Numbered from the stretch's first letter, positions 1 through 7,245 are shown. The stretch is DNA of 12,093 bases from Candidatus Hydrogenedentota bacterium (GCA_035416745.1 DAOLNV010000035.1:40865-52957); one strand, 5' to 3'. Translations and numbers: made by a program. Notes: generated from the letters alone by a model not told the origin.

Positions 1-133
1 CTCGCGCGCGAAAACGTGGAGTCACGGTCGAAAATCAAACCTGCAGCCGCCCCGCGACGGCCTGTCTCACAAGGTTTTGCGCATCGGTTGAGTTTCTTCG
101 CCATACGGGATGGATTCTCGGCAGGGACAGGGA

Positions 134-2152
134 TTATTCAAAGCTGCTGGCTTGGCGGGTAGCGGTGTTCCAATTCATTCTCAGCCAGTTGTCGCCGAGG
201 CGGAACTCGACGGTTTCCGCGGGGAATTGGACTTGCCCGTAAGCGTTGTCGTAGCGCATAGACTCGTGGAGAGGTACCGTCTTGCCGTTTTGTTTGAGGG
301 GGCCGCGCCAACCGAATTCCAGGTGGCCTTGGGACGGGGAGTCGTAGGTTACGTTCAGACCCCGGTATGAAACCCTGGCAGCGGCGATGTGGTCCCTGAA
401 CGCCTTGAACGAACCGTCGGTGGCCCTGCGGCCGAGTTCGCAAATATAGAAGTTTTTCCTGCCCTGTACGATGATTTCGCGGTTCTCGTCTATGCCGGGT
501 TTGTCCTGCCAGGTATAGGGGTGTTGCGAGCGGAACGCGAGGTAGCCGTCGCCTTTGCGCGCGAAAAGCCAGCCGTCGCGCTCGATGACCTCGTCGAATT
601 TGTCTTTGGGCACCCACGCGTGCGTGAAGTCGAAATCGTTGGGCATGTAGAGAGCGTGGCCTTCTGCGATATTGTAGACGACGATGGAGACGTTCTTGAG
701 TTGGGCGGCGCGGGGCAGGGTGCTGGAGCCGGCCCAGTAGTTTGGCGTCTCGCTGCGTTGACGATCGCGGGCGGGGTGGGTGGTGAAACACACGGCATCG
801 GGTCCGAGCGTGGCTTGCCAGATGTGTTGCTGATCACCGCCGTAACCTTTGCGGTAATCCTGGGCCGTGCTGAGCATGTAGTTGGGCGTGCGATAGGTGT
901 AGATATCGACTTGCTCGCGGGTATTGCGTTGCAGGTCGTGGCGGAAGACGTGCGCGACGAGCGGCAGCGCGTGCAGACGGCGCGCGTTCTCGAAGAATCG
1001 GCGGCGGCGCTGGAAAGGTTCGAAGAAGTCGTTCTGCCACCAGTGGAAGGAATCAAGCATACGGGCGGTGAGGTTGATGGTTCTTGGACAGGTGTAGGCT
1101 TCGAGGCTGAGCCAGACCATGCCGTCTTCAAAACTGTCGTAGCCGATTCCCCACGTGCGTCCGTCGCGCACACGGATGCCGATGCGCTGCCGGTTGAGGT
1201 ATTCGGGGTGCTGCGTGTCGTTGGCGATATCTTCGAGGACGCGCGGCACGCGGTACGAGGTGCTCAGCGCGAGGCACGTTGCGCTCATGTTGGCGCCGGA
1301 GAGGACGCCGGCGCCCATCGCGAGATAGCTGACGCAGGAGGTGTTTTCGTCCGCGGCCCATTTTTTCTCGGCCTCGTAGGTGCGCCCGTGGGTGCTCCCA
1401 AACACACCGCGATAGGAGTTGAAGGCGATGTCCGCGAAGACCAGATCGATGACCATGCGCGCGCGCTGGGCGATGTCCTGATCGTGGCAGAAGTCGGCGA
1501 GGTCGAACAGCGCGGCGAGGTCTTCGTCGTAATAGACGTTGGATAACCATTCGCTGAAGCCGGTGCGGAACCGCAGGTCCAGCCAGCGCAAAATGCGCGG
1601 TTTGTTTACGGCCATCATTTCGCGGCCGGTGCGTCCGGAGTTGGTGAATTCCTCATCGCGGTACAACTGGCCCGCGAGGTAGCCCGCGGACGCGAAAAGG
1701 ATGTGATGGTTTTCGGACCAGGTGCACATGGAATCGATGCCGGGTTCATCGGGCCAGTACTTGAAGTGAAGGACCGTGGTTTTGCATTTCTCGATCACGT
1801 CCTCGCTGACGCGCGGGTCGTTTCCGAACTGATAGAGCAGGCGGAGAATGCCGTGGAGCTTGAAGTCGGAGCAGTCGTGGCGCTCATCGATAGATTCGAG
1901 TGCGCTGAGGACGGCGTCTTCCTGAAGATTTCCGCCCGCTGCCAGCCGCGCCAATTCGCCGTAGGGGCCGTGGCCGTTGTCTTGGAGGCAGAGCTCCAGG
2001 AATGCCTGGCGGCGGGCCTGAAAATCGTGTAGCGCAGAGTCGTCCGCAACTGCGGGGACGGTTAGCGGGAAGAGGATGCACGCGAACAGCAGCGCCGGTC
2101 GGACCAGCGGTTTCATGAAACAGGACTGGAGCAACGTCTTACGCAGGGTCAT
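134..2152 (-). CDS. Large secreted protein of unknown function, polysaccharide-lyase-like layout
   Basis: The 672-residue frame has a Sec signal peptide: a second Met at residue 13 begins a basic n-region, then a hydrophobic stretch (about 19-33) and an AVA|DD cleavage site at 36/37, so the mature protein is exported. Residues 45-390 are helix-rich with many Trp/Tyr/His, including WSENHH (145-150), GSTHGRTYE (252-260) and a WW pair (371-372). Residues 410-672 look beta-rich and include GYGGDQQHIWQA (436-447). A helical N-terminal half followed by a beta half recalls the alpha/alpha-toroid plus beta-sandwich plan of heparinase- and alginate-lyase-type enzymes, but I recognise no family signature. 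His255/Tyr259 and Asn148/His149 are only guesses at active residues. Start: ATG at 2152 has an AGGAAA 11 bases upstream; ATG at 2116 gives a more typical signal peptide but has no Shine-Dalgarno. The coding call is secure; the function is open. Confidence 0.9.
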   Translation of the reverse strand: MTLRKTLLQSCFMKPLVRPALLFACILFPLTVPAVADDSALHDFQARRQAFLELCLQDNGHGPYGELARLAAGGNLQEDAVLSALESIDERHDCSDFKLHGILRLLYQFGNDPRVSEDVIEKCKTTVLHFKYWPDEPGIDSMCTWSENHHILFASAGYLAGQLYRDEEFTNSGRTGREMMAVNKPRILRWLDLRFRTGFSEWLSNVYYDEDLAALFDLADFCHDQDIAQRARMVIDLVFADIAFNSYRGVFGSTHGRTYEAEKKWAADENTSCVSYLAMGAGVLSGANMSATCLALSTSYRVPRVLEDIANDTQHPEYLNRQRIGIRVRDGRTWGIGYDSFEDGMVWLSLEAYTCPRTINLTARMLDSFHWWQNDFFEPFQRRRRFFENARRLHALPLVAHVFRHDLQRNTREQVDIYTYRTPNYMLSTAQDYRKGYGGDQQHIWQATLGPDAVCFTTHPARDRQRSETPNYWAGSSTLPRAAQLKNVSIVVYNIAEGHALYMPNDFDFTHAWVPKDKFDEVIERDGWLFARKGDGYLAFRSQHPYTWQDKPGIDENREIIVQGRKNFYICELGRRATDGSFKAFRDHIAAARVSYRGLNVTYDSPSQGHLEFGWRGPLKQNGKTVPLHESMRYDNAYGQVQFPAETVEFRLGDNWLRMNWNTATRQASSFE

Positions 2153-2210
2153 CTAATCCGGGGTTTCCTGTACGGACTCGGCCGCGGTTAACAGAGATAG
2201 ACTGTTGGCG

Positions 2211-2239
2211 ATTGTGGACTCACTTTCCAAGCTTGTCAA
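2211..2239 (-). promoter_or_regulatory. Sigma70-like promoter for the secreted-protein gene
   Basis: Read on the minus strand there is a perfect -35 TTGACA (2239 to 2234), a spacer of exactly 17 bases, and a -10 CACAAT (2216 to 2211) matching TATAAT at 4 of 6 positions. It lies about 60 bases upstream of the ATG at 2152 and points into that gene. This is a consensus match only. Confidence 0.5.
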
Positions 2240-2370
2240 GGCCGCTTTTTCAGCCTGGTTGCCTAAGACTCGTCCCTGTTGCCGGGCAAGAACTATGCGT
2301 GTCGGCCCCAATCACCGGATAGGAAAGCCCTTGCTGGAGAGATCTTATTATCTCCATAACGACAAAAACG

Positions 2371-2388
2371 AACTCACACGGAGACACA
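2371..2388 (+). repeat. Left arm of inverted repeat around the GxxExxY gene
   Basis: AACTCACACGGAGACACA is the exact reverse complement of 2834-2851 (18 of 18). Similarity continues inward more weakly (5 of the next 9 positions). The two arms span 481 bp and enclose the whole PDDEXK_3-like frame. In that frame this arm would encode residues of the family's hydrophilic N-terminal tail. Confidence 0.85.
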
Positions 2389-2440
2389 GGGAACACGAAG
2401 ATCGAATCCTCCGAAACAGAATGAGAGAGGAAGCATCATT

Positions 2441-2848
2441 TTGGATTGCGCGGTGGCGCTTCATCGTGAGACGGGTCCCCGGCCGTTGGAAACAGTGTAC
2501 GAAGCGGTGCTTGCACGCGATTTGGAGGCCCGGGGTCTGCGCGTGGCACGCCAAGTTCCCATCCCCATCGAGCTCCGCGGGCTCCAATTCGACGAAGGGT
2601 TTCGTGCGGAGCTCATCGTGGAGGATACCGTTCTTGTGGAACTCAAATCCGTGGAGAAGGTCTCAAAGGCGCACCACAAGCAGGTGTTGACCTATCTGCT
2701 GTTGACGGATATCAGACTCGGCTATCTACTGAACTTTGGCGCGGCTTTGATGAGGGACGGCATTCCCCGCATCATGAACGGGGATGTTGAGCAGATTCCG
2801 CTTCGGTGCAGGCACCATTTCTCCCGCGTCCTTTGTGTCTCCGTGTGA
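2441..2848 (+). CDS. GxxExxY / PDDEXK_3 family protein, probably degenerate at its N-terminus
   Basis: This 135-residue product matches the GxxExxY family (PD-(D/E)XK nuclease-like fold, biological role unknown): an AVALHRETGP helix at the start, an E-x-x-Y core (Glu17, Tyr20), RQVPIPI (38-43), VELKSVEKV (66-74) with the E-x-K pair Glu67/Lys69, Gln81, and GYLLNFGA followed by RDGIPRI. Two departures stand out: the motif glycine is Arg14 (RPLETVY), and the first acidic catalytic position is Glu57 where the family usually has Asp. The only normal start available is TTG at 2441, which cuts into the first conserved helix. The frame is open back to a stop at 2357 and carries further family-like residues (GSIILDCAVA) but no ATG, GTG or TTG upstream. 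The stop codon lies inside the right inverted-repeat arm. It may be a pseudogene, or may use a non-standard start. Family assignment is firm; functionality is doubtful. Confidence 0.7.
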   Translation: MDCAVALHRETGPRPLETVYEAVLARDLEARGLRVARQVPIPIELRGLQFDEGFRAELIVEDTVLVELKSVEKVSKAHHKQVLTYLLLTDIRLGYLLNFGAALMRDGIPRIMNGDVEQIPLRCRHHFSRVLCVSV

Positions 2849-2851
2849 GTT
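2834..2851 (-). repeat. Right arm of inverted repeat around the GxxExxY gene
   Basis: TGTGTCTCCGTGTGAGTT is the exact reverse complement of 2371-2388. It contains the end of the GxxExxY coding frame, including the TGA stop (2846-2848), so both ends of the gene are built from the repeat arms. Confidence 0.85.
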
Positions 2852-3005
2852 TCCCCAATTGTTGTGTTATCCGCGATTTGCGTGTCGGGCCCACGTCTTG
2901 AACTCGCCAGCTTGTGTCTACATAATGGCGGACAACTTCCCTGTGGTGGCCGCGAACGAGTCCATACAAGAAGCCTCGGGCAAGCAGAGGAGGCGGAGCT
3001 TGACG

Positions 3006-4382
3006 ATGGACCAAGCCGAACTCACGAAGCGCTTACGTTCCGCGTCGGACTTGTACAATCAAGGGAAATGTGTCGAGGCTCTGGCACTTCTGGACACCCT
3101 CGAGCAGGCGCTTCCCAACACCCGGGAGATCATGTGGATGCGGGCGCAATGCCTCAGACGTCTCGAAAGGCTGGATGAGACCAGCCAGGTTTGCGGCGCT
3201 CTGATTGCACTGTTCGGCGACGAGCGCGCCATCGCCATGAAGGAGGACCTTGTCCGACTGGCGGCGCCCACGGTGATGCATTCCGGTCTTGATGATGCCC
3301 CAAGAAAAGGCCATCGCATCCTCGGCATCGACATGGCTCGCTCCCTCGCTATCTTCCTGATGATCATCGAGAACTACAAGAACGCCATGGAGGCCCATGG
3401 AGACAGACCCGGCTGGCTGGTCTGGTTCTTCTCGCATATCGAGGGCCGGGCGGCGCCGGCCTTTGTGACGATCATGGGCGCGGGCCTCGTGCTCCTCGCG
3501 CATAAGGCCCTGGAATCGGGCGATTCGGCGCTCAGGCGGGACAGCACGTCGCGCATAATCAAGCGAGGGGTGTTTATCGTCTTCTTGGGCGTCTTCAACT
3601 ACCAGATCTGGCCAGGCGACATTCTTCATTTCTATGGTTTCTACATGGCCCTTTGTGCCTTGTTCCTCTTCAGACCCTCATGGACGCCCCTGGCCGGCGC
3701 CGCGGCGGTGATGATCGTGGCTTACATCATCAATCAGGCCTTCGACGCCAGGATCGGATGGGAAAACGGGCATATATGGTACAATGGGTATTTGACGCCC
3801 CGCGGCTTCATTCGCAACACCTTTCTGAACGGCTACCATCCGGTCTTCCCCTGGACCGCCTATGCCTTGGTCGGCATGTGGCTCGCACGGAGGCCGATAT
3901 TCGACAAAGAAGGGCGGCGCCGCTACCTTCTCATCTTCATCCCCATCACATTGCTGCTCGAATTCGCAATGAGTTTCCCCGGCTTCCTGCGCCTTTTCCG
4001 CGACCCCGGCACGGGGGTGGCCTTCATAGACGGAATACTGCGGCTCCTCGTAACACGGCCCAGTCTGTTAGTCATGTTGGCGCGCCAGCTGGCCGCTATT
4101 TCCGTGATTCTCGTGTGCCTCGAATTGGCGGACCGGTTTCAGGGATCGCGCATCATCGGGGCACTGTCCGCCACCGGCCGCATGTCCCTCACCCACTACC
4201 TCGCACACACGCTGCTCGTCTTGGGTCCCATGTTCCTGTTGGGGGTACTGCAGCAAAGCCGGATGACCTCGTTCCTTATGTCCTGCGGGTTCTTTGCTGC
4301 CGCGGTCACGTTCTCGGTAGTCTACTCGAGACGGTTCAAACTGGGGCCTCTCGAGGCCCTTATGCGCCGCATCACGGGGTAG
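3006..4382 (+). CDS. DUF418/HGSNAT-like multi-pass membrane protein with N-terminal TPR-like segment
   Basis: The start at ATG 3006 is chosen because GGAG (with a GAGGAGG just before it) sits about 7 bases upstream; an in-frame ATG at 2925 has no ribosome site. The protein has 458 residues. Residues 1-85 are soluble and helical with a TPR-like pattern (LYNQGKCVEALALLDTLE, then a second helix pair). From about 104 the sequence becomes polytopic: LGIDMARSLAIFLMII opens the membrane domain, followed by GRAAPAFVTIMGAG (147-160), WPGDILHFYGFY (202-213), NGYHPVFPWTAYALVG (275-290) and a C-terminal GRMSLTHYLAHTLL (391-404) ending in GPLEALMRR. These match the DUF418 / heparan-alpha-glucosaminide N-acetyltransferase-like group of inner-membrane proteins, some of which are proposed to move acyl groups across the membrane. 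The substrate is unknown. The upstream neighbour is the GxxExxY cassette and no operon partner is evident. Confidence 0.88.
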   Translation: MDQAELTKRLRSASDLYNQGKCVEALALLDTLEQALPNTREIMWMRAQCLRRLERLDETSQVCGALIALFGDERAIAMKEDLVRLAAPTVMHSGLDDAPRKGHRILGIDMARSLAIFLMIIENYKNAMEAHGDRPGWLVWFFSHIEGRAAPAFVTIMGAGLVLLAHKALESGDSALRRDSTSRIIKRGVFIVFLGVFNYQIWPGDILHFYGFYMALCALFLFRPSWTPLAGAAAVMIVAYIINQAFDARIGWENGHIWYNGYLTPRGFIRNTFLNGYHPVFPWTAYALVGMWLARRPIFDKEGRRRYLLIFIPITLLLEFAMSFPGFLRLFRDPGTGVAFIDGILRLLVTRPSLLVMLARQLAAISVILVCLELADRFQGSRIIGALSATGRMSLTHYLAHTLLVLGPMFLLGVLQQSRMTSFLMSCGFFAAAVTFSVVYSRRFKLGPLEALMRRITG

Positions 4383-4398
4383 AATCGCGTCGCGATTC
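4382..4398 (+). terminator. Palindrome at the stop codon of the DUF418-like gene, possible terminator
   Basis: GAATCGCG-T-CGCGATTC is a perfect 8-bp inverted repeat with a one-base centre, beginning with the last base of the TAG stop. There is no T-run after it, so a Rho-independent terminator is not well supported. It could be a protein-binding palindrome or an mRNA 3'-end hairpin. Confidence 0.3.
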
Positions 4399-4875
4399 CT
4401 ATGCTATCCGCAGTCGCCCTATGCGGCGGCTGTCTTCCCCGTGCGGAGTACGGACATTGAAGGAGCGCTTACCGTGTCTCGCAGTCCTCGGGAAAGTCCT
4501 TATTTGGAGAGGGCAGAACCCGTCATCGAGTATTTGCAGGTAGAGAACCGAGGACTCGGCAACAATCCCATCGAGTTGGGCAACGAGGCTTGTCGCGTCG
4601 AAGGAAGCATTGCTTGCCGCAATCGCTTCAGCGGTGTGCTCCCCTACTACTGCCGCCAAACCGCCGGATCCGCCCCTCATCGCAACCTGTGGATTGAGAG
4701 CGAGCCGCGTCCTGTCATGGAACTGGGAGCCACGAAACGAGTTATCCAACCCGGGCGTTTACGACCGCGACTCAAATCCCGCCCCGAAATCGGCGCTCGA
4801 CAGACCACTTCAGAATGCTTTGTGGCACGATCCAAGTTCTTTGCATACGGCGGACGGATTCTCAGGAATGACAAC
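4399..4875. other. Gene-poor stretch between the DUF418-like gene and the lipoprotein gene
   Basis: Open frames exist on both strands, but they start at TTG or GTG without a ribosome-binding site and resemble no family I know. I see no RNA gene, no clear hairpin-plus-T terminator and no repeat. It is best treated as spacer or decayed DNA. Confidence 0.5.
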
Positions 4876-5187
4876 TCACACGTGGCGCAGGTCGACGATG
4901 GTGCGGCCGTTGCCGAAGAGCTCGCGGAACCGGCGACGGCTGATCGTGAGCTCAACGACCTTTGACGTGTCGCCGGGGTGGGCCTTGTCGAGCGCAGCGA
5001 CCAAGGCATTGGAATAGAGGCGGTTGGCGTTGTGGAGCTTGGCAGCCTGGGACACGTGACGGCCCCTGCCCGAGCGCCGGTAGACAACGGCCGTTTGTTG
5101 GGGAAGGGGACACCCGCTCATGGCGGCGGCGCCGACCGTTGTAGCGGTCACGAGAAACGCGCGCCGGGTCAGTCGCGACTTAGCCAT
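4876..5187 (-). CDS. Small Tat-exported lipoprotein, function unknown
   Basis: The 103-residue product starts at ATG 5187, which has GGAGAG with a 7-base spacing upstream; a GTG six codons earlier lacks a site. The N-terminus has a twin-arginine motif TRRAFL (7-12), a weakly hydrophobic Ala/Thr/Val stretch (13-22) and a lipobox-like MSGC with Cys26 as the expected lipidated residue. This predicts Tat export followed by lipoprotein processing and membrane anchoring. The mature part is about 78 residues, basic and hydrophilic, with QAAKLHNANRLYSNALVAAL (48-67) reading as an amphipathic helix. No catalytic motif or known domain is visible. The Tat route suggests folding before export. The gene stands alone; its upstream region contains two short hairpins. 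Confidence 0.75.
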   Translation of the reverse strand: MAKSRLTRRAFLVTATTVGAAAMSGCPLPQQTAVVYRRSGRGRHVSQAAKLHNANRLYSNALVAALDKAHPGDTSKVVELTISRRRFRELFGNGRTIVDLRHV

Positions 5188-5194
5188 CACAATA

Positions 5195-5200
5195 CTCTCC
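5195..5200 (-). promoter_or_regulatory. Ribosome-binding site that decides the lipoprotein start
   Basis: GGAGAG on the minus strand lies 7 bases before ATG 5187. It favours this start over the GTG at 5205, which would put extra residues ahead of the twin-arginine motif. Confidence 0.6.
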
Positions 5201-5204
5201 GCCA

Positions 5205-5220
5205 CACCGTAATCACGGTG
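5205..5220 (-). other. Hairpin just upstream of the lipoprotein ribosome-binding site
   Basis: On the minus strand CACCGT-GATT-ACGGTG forms a perfect 6-bp stem with a 4-base loop, ending 4 bases before the GGAGAG site. It could modulate translation or mRNA stability of the lipoprotein; no direct evidence. Confidence 0.4.
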
Positions 5221-5267
5221 ACAATCGGCTCAAAAAGGGCGGAGGGACCTTAGCATCCCTGTCGGTT

Positions 5268-5283
5268 CGTCAGTTCCCTGACG
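5268..5283 (-). other. GNRA-loop hairpin upstream of the lipoprotein gene
   Basis: On the minus strand CGTCAG-GGAA-CTGACG gives a perfect 6-bp stem closed by GGAA, a GNRA-type tetraloop. Read on the plus strand the loop is TTCC, which is not a stable class, so the structure favours a minus-strand transcript. No T-run follows it. Confidence 0.4.
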
Positions 5284-5355
5284 GCCCGTCCTCGAGGAAG
5301 ACAATCGCTAAGGATCGGTGAATTGCCGCTGCTCTCCACAGACCGGGCCCTCACC

Positions 5356-5657
5356 TCACGGCTCACCGGAAGACTCCTCGCCTCCCGTCTCAGCGTATAG
5401 CTGAACCTCCTCTACCGCATCTTTCAGGTTAGCGCCCAGACCCAAATCTGTCAAGGGAATTCTGCTTCCAGAAGTTCCCCCAGAATTAGCCTGCCTGTTT
5501 GTGTAACCCTTTTTGGTATAGCCTTGTGTGTGGGAGCCGTGGTTGCCGTGCCTGAATTTTGGGGGATATTTCGATAGGTTGAAGGGGGCCTCTCTGAGGG
5601 TGAGAATTGTTGGTGAAAAGAAGCGCAACTCCCACCCCGGCAAGGAGGCCTGCTCAT
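5356..5657 (-). pseudogene. Possible frameshifted remnant of a small gene
   Basis: Two overlapping minus-strand frames each look coding-like over part of the stretch. The upstream frame reads TQTGRLILGELLEAEFP and then stops at 5451-5453. The shifted frame continues at the same point with LTDLGLGANLKDAVEEVQLY and stops near 5356. A one-base slip in the CCC run around 5456-5459 would join them into one product. Neither frame has a convincing start (one begins at TTG with no ribosome site) and I do not recognise the protein. The base composition here is lower in GC than the flanks. Confidence 0.25.
5426..5454 (-). promoter_or_regulatory. Weak candidate promoter toward the lipoprotein gene
   Basis: On the minus strand there is a perfect TTGACA (5454 to 5449), a 17-base spacer and TAACCT (5431 to 5426), the last matching the -10 at only 3 of 6 positions. 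A transcript from here would have a leader of roughly 230 bases containing both hairpins before ATG 5187. Confidence 0.2.
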
Positions 5658-6081
5658 GAACGGGCGCAGAACTGCCCCGCGCGGTTCAAATCAGAGAGCT
5701 GATGCTCGATGATATCCCTCGGGTCAGGTGTCTGTCTGCTGTCAAACTGCACCCCTTCGTTCTCAAGCGGCATCATGGCCGCCGAGTAAAGCGGCAGGCG
5801 AAAACAGGAAAACACTTCATAACGCCCACGCAACGGGTACCGGCAGGAAGCCGCGGCGCCCCTTGCTCGCGGCCTCGGAGAGGCCACGAAACCCATGGCG
5901 GCGCCCGCGGTCGCCCGCGAGCTGCCTGGGCGCGCGTTTGTCGAGCATTTCGTGAGCATCCGGCTCTGGGAATGACGCCAATTTCGGGTGGCCACAACCG
6001 ACTGGGAACTGAAACGGCACTTTGAGATAATCTGGGGGCCGGTGGACAGACCCCCGGAAAACCTCAAGGAGTGACCAAGCC
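5658..6081. other. Gene-poor stretch upstream of the iron alcohol dehydrogenase gene
   Basis: The frames here are arginine- and proline-rich translations typical of non-coding GC-rich DNA. I see no family match, RNA gene or long repeat. GATAAT at 6026-6031 is a possible -10 element for the downstream gene, but no matching -35 is present at the right distance. Confidence 0.45.
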
Positions 6082-7221
6082 ATGGATGTGGTTAGATTCA
6101 ACTTCCCTACGTGCATTCTGTTCGGACCCGGCGCCCGGCGCAAACTGACCGGCCTCCTCCGCGCGGAGGGCAAGTCGCGCCCCCTGTTTATCTCCGACAG
6201 GGGCGTGGCCGCGTTAGGCTTCTTCTCAGAACTTGTCACGGACGCGGCCAATGCCGGTTTCGACGCCGGCACCTTTTCCGAGGTGACCGCAAATCCCGCC
6301 GCTTCGCAGGTGGCCGCCGGCGCCGAGGTCTGCCGGGCCCACGGCGCGGACGCCGTCGTGCTCGTCGGTGGCGGCGCCGCGCTCGACGTCGGCAAGGCCG
6401 TCGCCCTGATGGCCCACCATCCGGGCAACGTCTTCGACTACGAAGACGGAAAACCCGATGCCCTTCCCGTGGACCGTGAAATGCCTTGGATAGTCGCCAT
6501 CCCGACAACCTCCGGCACGGGAAGCGAAGTTGGTCGGTGCAGCGTCATCTCCGACGACGCGACCCACATCAAACGCATCATCTTCTCGCCCCGTCTCCTG
6601 CCGTCGGTCGTCCTCGCAGACCCGGAACTGACTCTGGAGCTGCCGCCCGCGCTCACCGCCGCAACCGGAATAGACGCCCTCTCGCACAACGTGGAGGCGT
6701 TTCTGTCGACCGGCTTCCATCCCATGTGCGACGGCATCGCGCTCGAAGCCATCCGCCTCATCGCCGGCAACCTGGTGGCCTGTTATCGCGAACCGAGCAA
6801 CATCGAAGCCCGCGCCAACATGATGGCCGCGTCCACCATGGGCGCCGTGGCTTTCCAGAAAGGACTGGGCGTCGTGCACTCCTGCGCCCACGCGCTGTCG
6901 GCCGTCACCGACATGCACCACGGCCTCGCCAACGGCCTCATGATGGTCCCTGCCATGAAGTTCAACAAAGCCGCCGTGCCCGAGCGCCTGGCCAGGATGG
7001 CCTCCGCCGCCGGGACAAAAGCTGTCCCCGGAGCGTTCATCACCTGGATTCAACGGCTGCTGAAAGACCTCGATTTCCCGGAAGGCTTGTCGGGCGCCGG
7101 CGTGTCGAAAGAGCAGATACCCGCGCTGGTCGAAACCGCCCTGCAGGACGGGTGCCATACGTCTAACCCGCGACCCGTCGGCCGCAACGATTTCAAGGCC
7201 TTGTTCCGCGCCGCGATGTAG
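6082..7221 (+). CDS. Iron-containing (group III) alcohol dehydrogenase
   Basis: This is a full-length 379-residue member of the Fe-ADH family, which interconverts alcohols and aldehydes with NAD(P)(H) in the cytoplasm. The N-terminal dinucleotide domain carries GGGAALDVGK (96-105) and PTTSGTGSEV (141-150). The metal site is complete by comparison with FucO-type enzymes: Asp198 and His202 in GIDALSHNVEAF, then His266 and His280 in VVHSCAHALSAVTDMHHG, with His270 as the conserved extra histidine. ATG 6082 is preceded by AAGGAG about 10 bases upstream. It converges on the aldehyde dehydrogenase gene with only 24 bp between stops, so the pair could cover two steps on the same carbon. Substrate cannot be read from the sequence: family members act on butanol, 1,3-propanediol, lactaldehyde, maleylacetate and phosphonoacetaldehyde, among others. 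Confidence 0.93.
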   Translation: MDVVRFNFPTCILFGPGARRKLTGLLRAEGKSRPLFISDRGVAALGFFSELVTDAANAGFDAGTFSEVTANPAASQVAAGAEVCRAHGADAVVLVGGGAALDVGKAVALMAHHPGNVFDYEDGKPDALPVDREMPWIVAIPTTSGTGSEVGRCSVISDDATHIKRIIFSPRLLPSVVLADPELTLELPPALTAATGIDALSHNVEAFLSTGFHPMCDGIALEAIRLIAGNLVACYREPSNIEARANMMAASTMGAVAFQKGLGVVHSCAHALSAVTDMHHGLANGLMMVPAMKFNKAAVPERLARMASAAGTKAVPGAFITWIQRLLKDLDFPEGLSGAGVSKEQIPALVETALQDGCHTSNPRPVGRNDFKALFRAAM

Positions 7222-7245
7222 CCGCCTTGTCGGTAACCAGCGAAC

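Noticed and set aside
1..133. Terminator for the minus-strand secreted-protein gene
   Set aside because: Only a 4-bp stem (GCCG/CGGC) without a suitable T-run was found.
389..1546. Long plus-strand open frame opposite the secreted-protein gene
   Set aside because: The opposite strand has a clear signal peptide and consistent protein-like composition over the whole length; the antisense frame is a by-product of GC-rich codon use.
2205..2690. Plus-strand frame overlapping the GxxExxY gene in another register
   Set aside because: Conserved family residues lie in the other frame; this one becomes Arg/Trp/Cys-rich over the conserved core.
4399..4749. Minus-strand 116-codon frame starting at TTG
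   Set aside because: No ribosome site and no family or signal features; kept only as gene-poor sequence.
4765..4795. Second tRNA-like word, CTCAAATCCCGCC
   Set aside because: The preceding bases do not form a T-stem and no other arm is present.
4441..4965. Plus-strand 174-codon frame starting at GTG
   Set aside because: No ribosome site, no recognised domain, and it overlaps the lipoprotein gene antisense, which has a ribosome site and a Tat signal.
5654..6067. Minus-strand 137-codon frame upstream of the iron alcohol dehydrogenase gene
   Set aside because: Arg/Ser/Pro-rich low-information translation without a ribosome site; other frames in the same place look equally protein-like.
6226..7158. 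Minus-strand open frame opposite the iron alcohol dehydrogenase gene
   Set aside because: The plus strand holds the full Fe-ADH metal and nucleotide motifs; the antisense product is Gly/His-rich with no family resemblance.
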